Origin: Seminavis robusta
Lineage: Eukaryota > Bacillariophyta > Bacillariophyceae > Naviculales > Naviculaceae
DNA: 27,067 bases
Reading direction: 5' to 3'
Assembly (NCBI GenBank): GCA_903772945.1
Contig: CAICTM010001551.1
Coordinates: 1-27,067 of the forward strand
Made by a program: the position numbers and the translations under genes
Notes under the pieces: model-generated
Told to the model about the DNA's origin: nothing
Database searches by the model: none
Seen by the model: the letters and a program-made list of their open reading frames with translations, nothing else
Part shown: piece after piece, positions 25,293-27,067 of the stretch
Numbering within the stretch: the stretch's first letter is position 1
Layout: each line of letters starts with the position of its first letter

Positions 25293-25904
25293 TTACTCTT
25301 CGTCACCGGATTCGCTGTCGGAAGAATCGTCTACTTTGAGTGCAGCCAATCGATTGGTATTCACCAAATATTCATCGTCATCTTCATACCCCGTATCATA
25401 GACAATACCATCGTCTTTGGGTGGATTGGCCTCATCAGTGTTGTTTGTGTTGTTGTTGTCTTGACCATCCTGGCCAGCCGTATCCTCTAGTCCAATCTTA
25501 TCCGTCGCAAACTCAGCATCCTTGGACGGCCACAAGCCCTTCGTCTGAAGATGTTTGACTTGATCTTTGTAGAGAATATGAGAAATAATGTAGCGAATGC
25601 TGCCCGTGTCGGCATCATTTTTCGGTTCATCATTCTCCACACCGGTCTCGACAATGACAAAATCGTTGCGCTTGACCCAGACCAGTTTGTTGAATTTGGT
25701 GGGTAGAATGGCCAAATGAGACTCTCGTTGTTCCGTGGATGGTTGATGATCATCAGAGGAGGATAAAACAATATCAAACTGATTGCTGCCTCGTGTGGCC
25801 ACCACCTTGGCAATCCGTTCGTTCTCGCCGGGTTCCGGAAAATCATAAATGATCGAATCCGTCAAATGCTTGCGGTAGTGCGTGCGACGTCCCAGGCCTG
25901 CCAT
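25293..25904 (-). CDS. EIF1AD: EIF1AD-like S1/eIF1A-type RNA-binding protein
   Basis: Single exon, 203 residues from ATG 25904. Residues 1-100 match the EIF1AD pattern: MAGLGRRTHYRKHLTDSII, then ENERIAKVVATRGSNQFDI, LAILPTKFNKLVWVKRNDFV and IVETG. This is the S1-like oligonucleotide-binding fold shared with translation factor eIF1A. The C-terminal 90 residues are acidic and Asn/Asp/Ser-rich (DDSSDSESGDEE), as in other EIF1AD proteins. Human EIF1AD is about 165 residues, so the tail here is somewhat longer. Animal EIF1AD has been linked to late 40S ribosomal subunit maturation. The same role here is inference from family. Confidence 0.9.
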   Translation of the reverse strand: MAGLGRRTHYRKHLTDSIIYDFPEPGENERIAKVVATRGSNQFDIVLSSSDDHQPSTEQRESHLAILPTKFNKLVWVKRNDFVIVETGVENDEPKNDADTGSIRYIISHILYKDQVKHLQTKGLWPSKDAEFATDKIGLEDTAGQDGQDNNNTNNTDEANPPKDDGIVYDTGYEDDDEYLVNTNRLAALKVDDSSDSESGDEE

Positions 25905-26803
25905 TTTATTTTTAGCAATAAAAAGTTACTGAGTGTGGTGATGGTTGTCTCTTTTTTTGAGGTTGTGATGGGATGATCTTGTTGTATATGGTGGGTTTGT
26001 AGTTGTCGCTGTTTGTTGTAGGTTTGCGCACGGTAGCCTTCCTCTCTCTGATCTTTGCTTTATCTACTGCATCATGTTGCCTCACAAGTCTGGATAAGAG
26101 ACTCTCTGGAGGCTATCAATTCTTCAGGCGGGTAGGGTAAGCTCTGGTTTTCTTGGTTCCTTCGTTGATAGCGGGCTTGGCATTGTCACTTCACAGCGAA
26201 ATGAGGTTTGAGGATGCGGACAACCGCCGACAGCAAAACTCTTCTCTCCCCCAACCCAAAAGGAATGGTAGCAAATTGCTCAGTAGTGTTAGGGATACTA
26301 CCATAATTCGACCTTTTCCTTTCGATCAAGAAACTTGGAGGCTCTGAAGCTGCTAAGCTCTGCCTTCGTTACTTGTACCAAGCACAAAGCACTTCTTTCA
26401 TGCTTTTGCACCCTCCGTCAATTGGGCAGTGCTGATTTTCGCTGGACACACACTCCCACACAGAGGACAAGTCATGTAGCCTGCTTTAGAAAAATGATTC
26501 AAGCCAGGAACAAACAATAGCTAAGGTTTCAAGCTATGCTGTGCCCGTCTCACACTTTCTTCTCCTCTTTCATAATCACCAAGCTATCAAACCGAGACTG
26601 CATTTGTCTTGAATTAAGTATGAATGGACTACTAGCTAGAATTGGGACTTTCCTGTCCACTGTTACAAGCGCGAAGGAGTCAAATCCATTCCTATCTCAA
26701 AGTACTAGCATGGATTGAATTCCAAACAAAAATTCACCAACCAACTAGTCTCCAACCATGTTTCTTCTAGCTAGCTAGCTGCTTAAGTTATTCGTTTGCG
26801 TCT
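25905..26803. other. Intergenic region, no gene seen
   Basis: About 900 bp without a supportable gene. The part next to 25905 must hold the promoter and leader of the EIF1AD-like gene. CTAGCTAG words occur at 26632-26639 and 26767-26778. Open frames at 26153-26718 are short and have no conserved features. Confidence 0.55.
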
Positions 26804-27067
26804 CTATTGTCCTCCAAAAAAGTCGGCCAGTTTCTGTGCATCTCGCTGCTTCTTGGCTTCGGCAGCTCGGATTTGATCTTCATTGCGTTGGATTCGTTCT
26901 TGTTTCAAAGCCTCCTTGCGGGCCAACCTTGCCTCCTCTGCCTTTCTCATGGCCTCGTCTTGCTTGGACTTTTCGAAATCGGCAGGATTTTGACCCAATC
27001 GAGCTTCCGATCCTACTCCAAAACCACCTTCATTCGATCGAGCGGCATCGTAGCTGGGCAAGGAGAA
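26804..27067 (-). CDS. C-terminal end of a charged coiled-coil protein (partial)
   Basis: The frame ends with TAG at 26806-26804 and runs off the right edge without an ATG, so only the last 87 residues are seen. After GGFGVGSEARLGQNPADFEK, residues form one long Lys/Glu/Arg/Ala helix (AMRKAEEARLARKEALKQER and on), ending in LADFFGGQ. This looks like a coiled-coil or single alpha-helix tail. I do not recognise the protein. No membrane segment or metal site is visible in this part. Confidence 0.7.
   Translation of the reverse strand, partial: FSLPSYDAARSNEGGFGVGSEARLGQNPADFEKSKQDEAMRKAEEARLARKEALKQERIQRNEDQIRAAEAKKQRDAQKLADFFGGQ

Overview
The window looks like nuclear DNA of a stramenopile alga, most likely a diatom. 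The evidence is protein-coding genes with no or one short GT-AG intron (90 and 97 bases in the two well-supported cases), long disordered tails on conserved domains, A/C-rich leaders before start codons, and two paralogous small proteins carrying a VSFG...ER(I)L...GGPS...GW motif that I associate with diatom-expanded families. No database search was possible, so the species is not assigned.

Layout. 1-1149: noncoding DNA with a 9-bp minisatellite and a 32-bp direct repeat. 1150-1704 and 6405-7139: two same-strand paralogues of the small unknown family. Between them are two diverged copies of a noncoding block (2197-2556 and 5718-6212). There is also a mobile-element-like unit of about 2.4 kb (2713-5102) with a compound terminal inverted repeat, seventeen copies of an 18-bp palindromic motif (fifteen of them in three clusters), a broken plus-strand ORF and an intact minus-strand ORF. 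8921-11560: an ABCB-like half transporter with one intron, followed at about 11779-12072 by a decayed copy of its own second exon. 12327-15395 (minus): a 1022-residue protein combining a SUMO-interaction-like motif, a PARP-like ADP-ribosyltransferase fold and a C-terminal RING-like zinc finger. 15946-20994 (plus): a GEN1/Yen1-type Holliday-junction resolvase with a tail of about 1,130 residues. 21505-22882 (minus): a mitochondrial-type P-loop plus DRTGG-like protein related to the N-terminal part of phosphotransacetylase. 23093-23374 (minus): a weak two-exon micro-gene candidate. 23976-25034 (plus): tRNA 2'-phosphotransferase (Tpt1/KptA). 25293-25904 (minus): an EIF1AD-like RNA-binding protein. 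26804-27067 (minus): the C-terminal end of a coiled-coil protein that runs off the window.

The most interesting functional context is the head-to-head pair at 12327-20994. A candidate SUMO-directed, ADP-ribosyltransferase-linked RING protein and a Holliday-junction resolvase share a 550-bp intergenic region. In budding yeast the resolvase Yen1 is reported to be controlled by a SUMO-targeted RING ubiquitin ligase, so a regulatory link is a reasonable but untested inference. The most interesting structural item is the palindrome-studded element at 2713-5102. Two short palindromic words, TACCGGTA and CTAGCTAG, are also strongly over-represented, almost only between genes.
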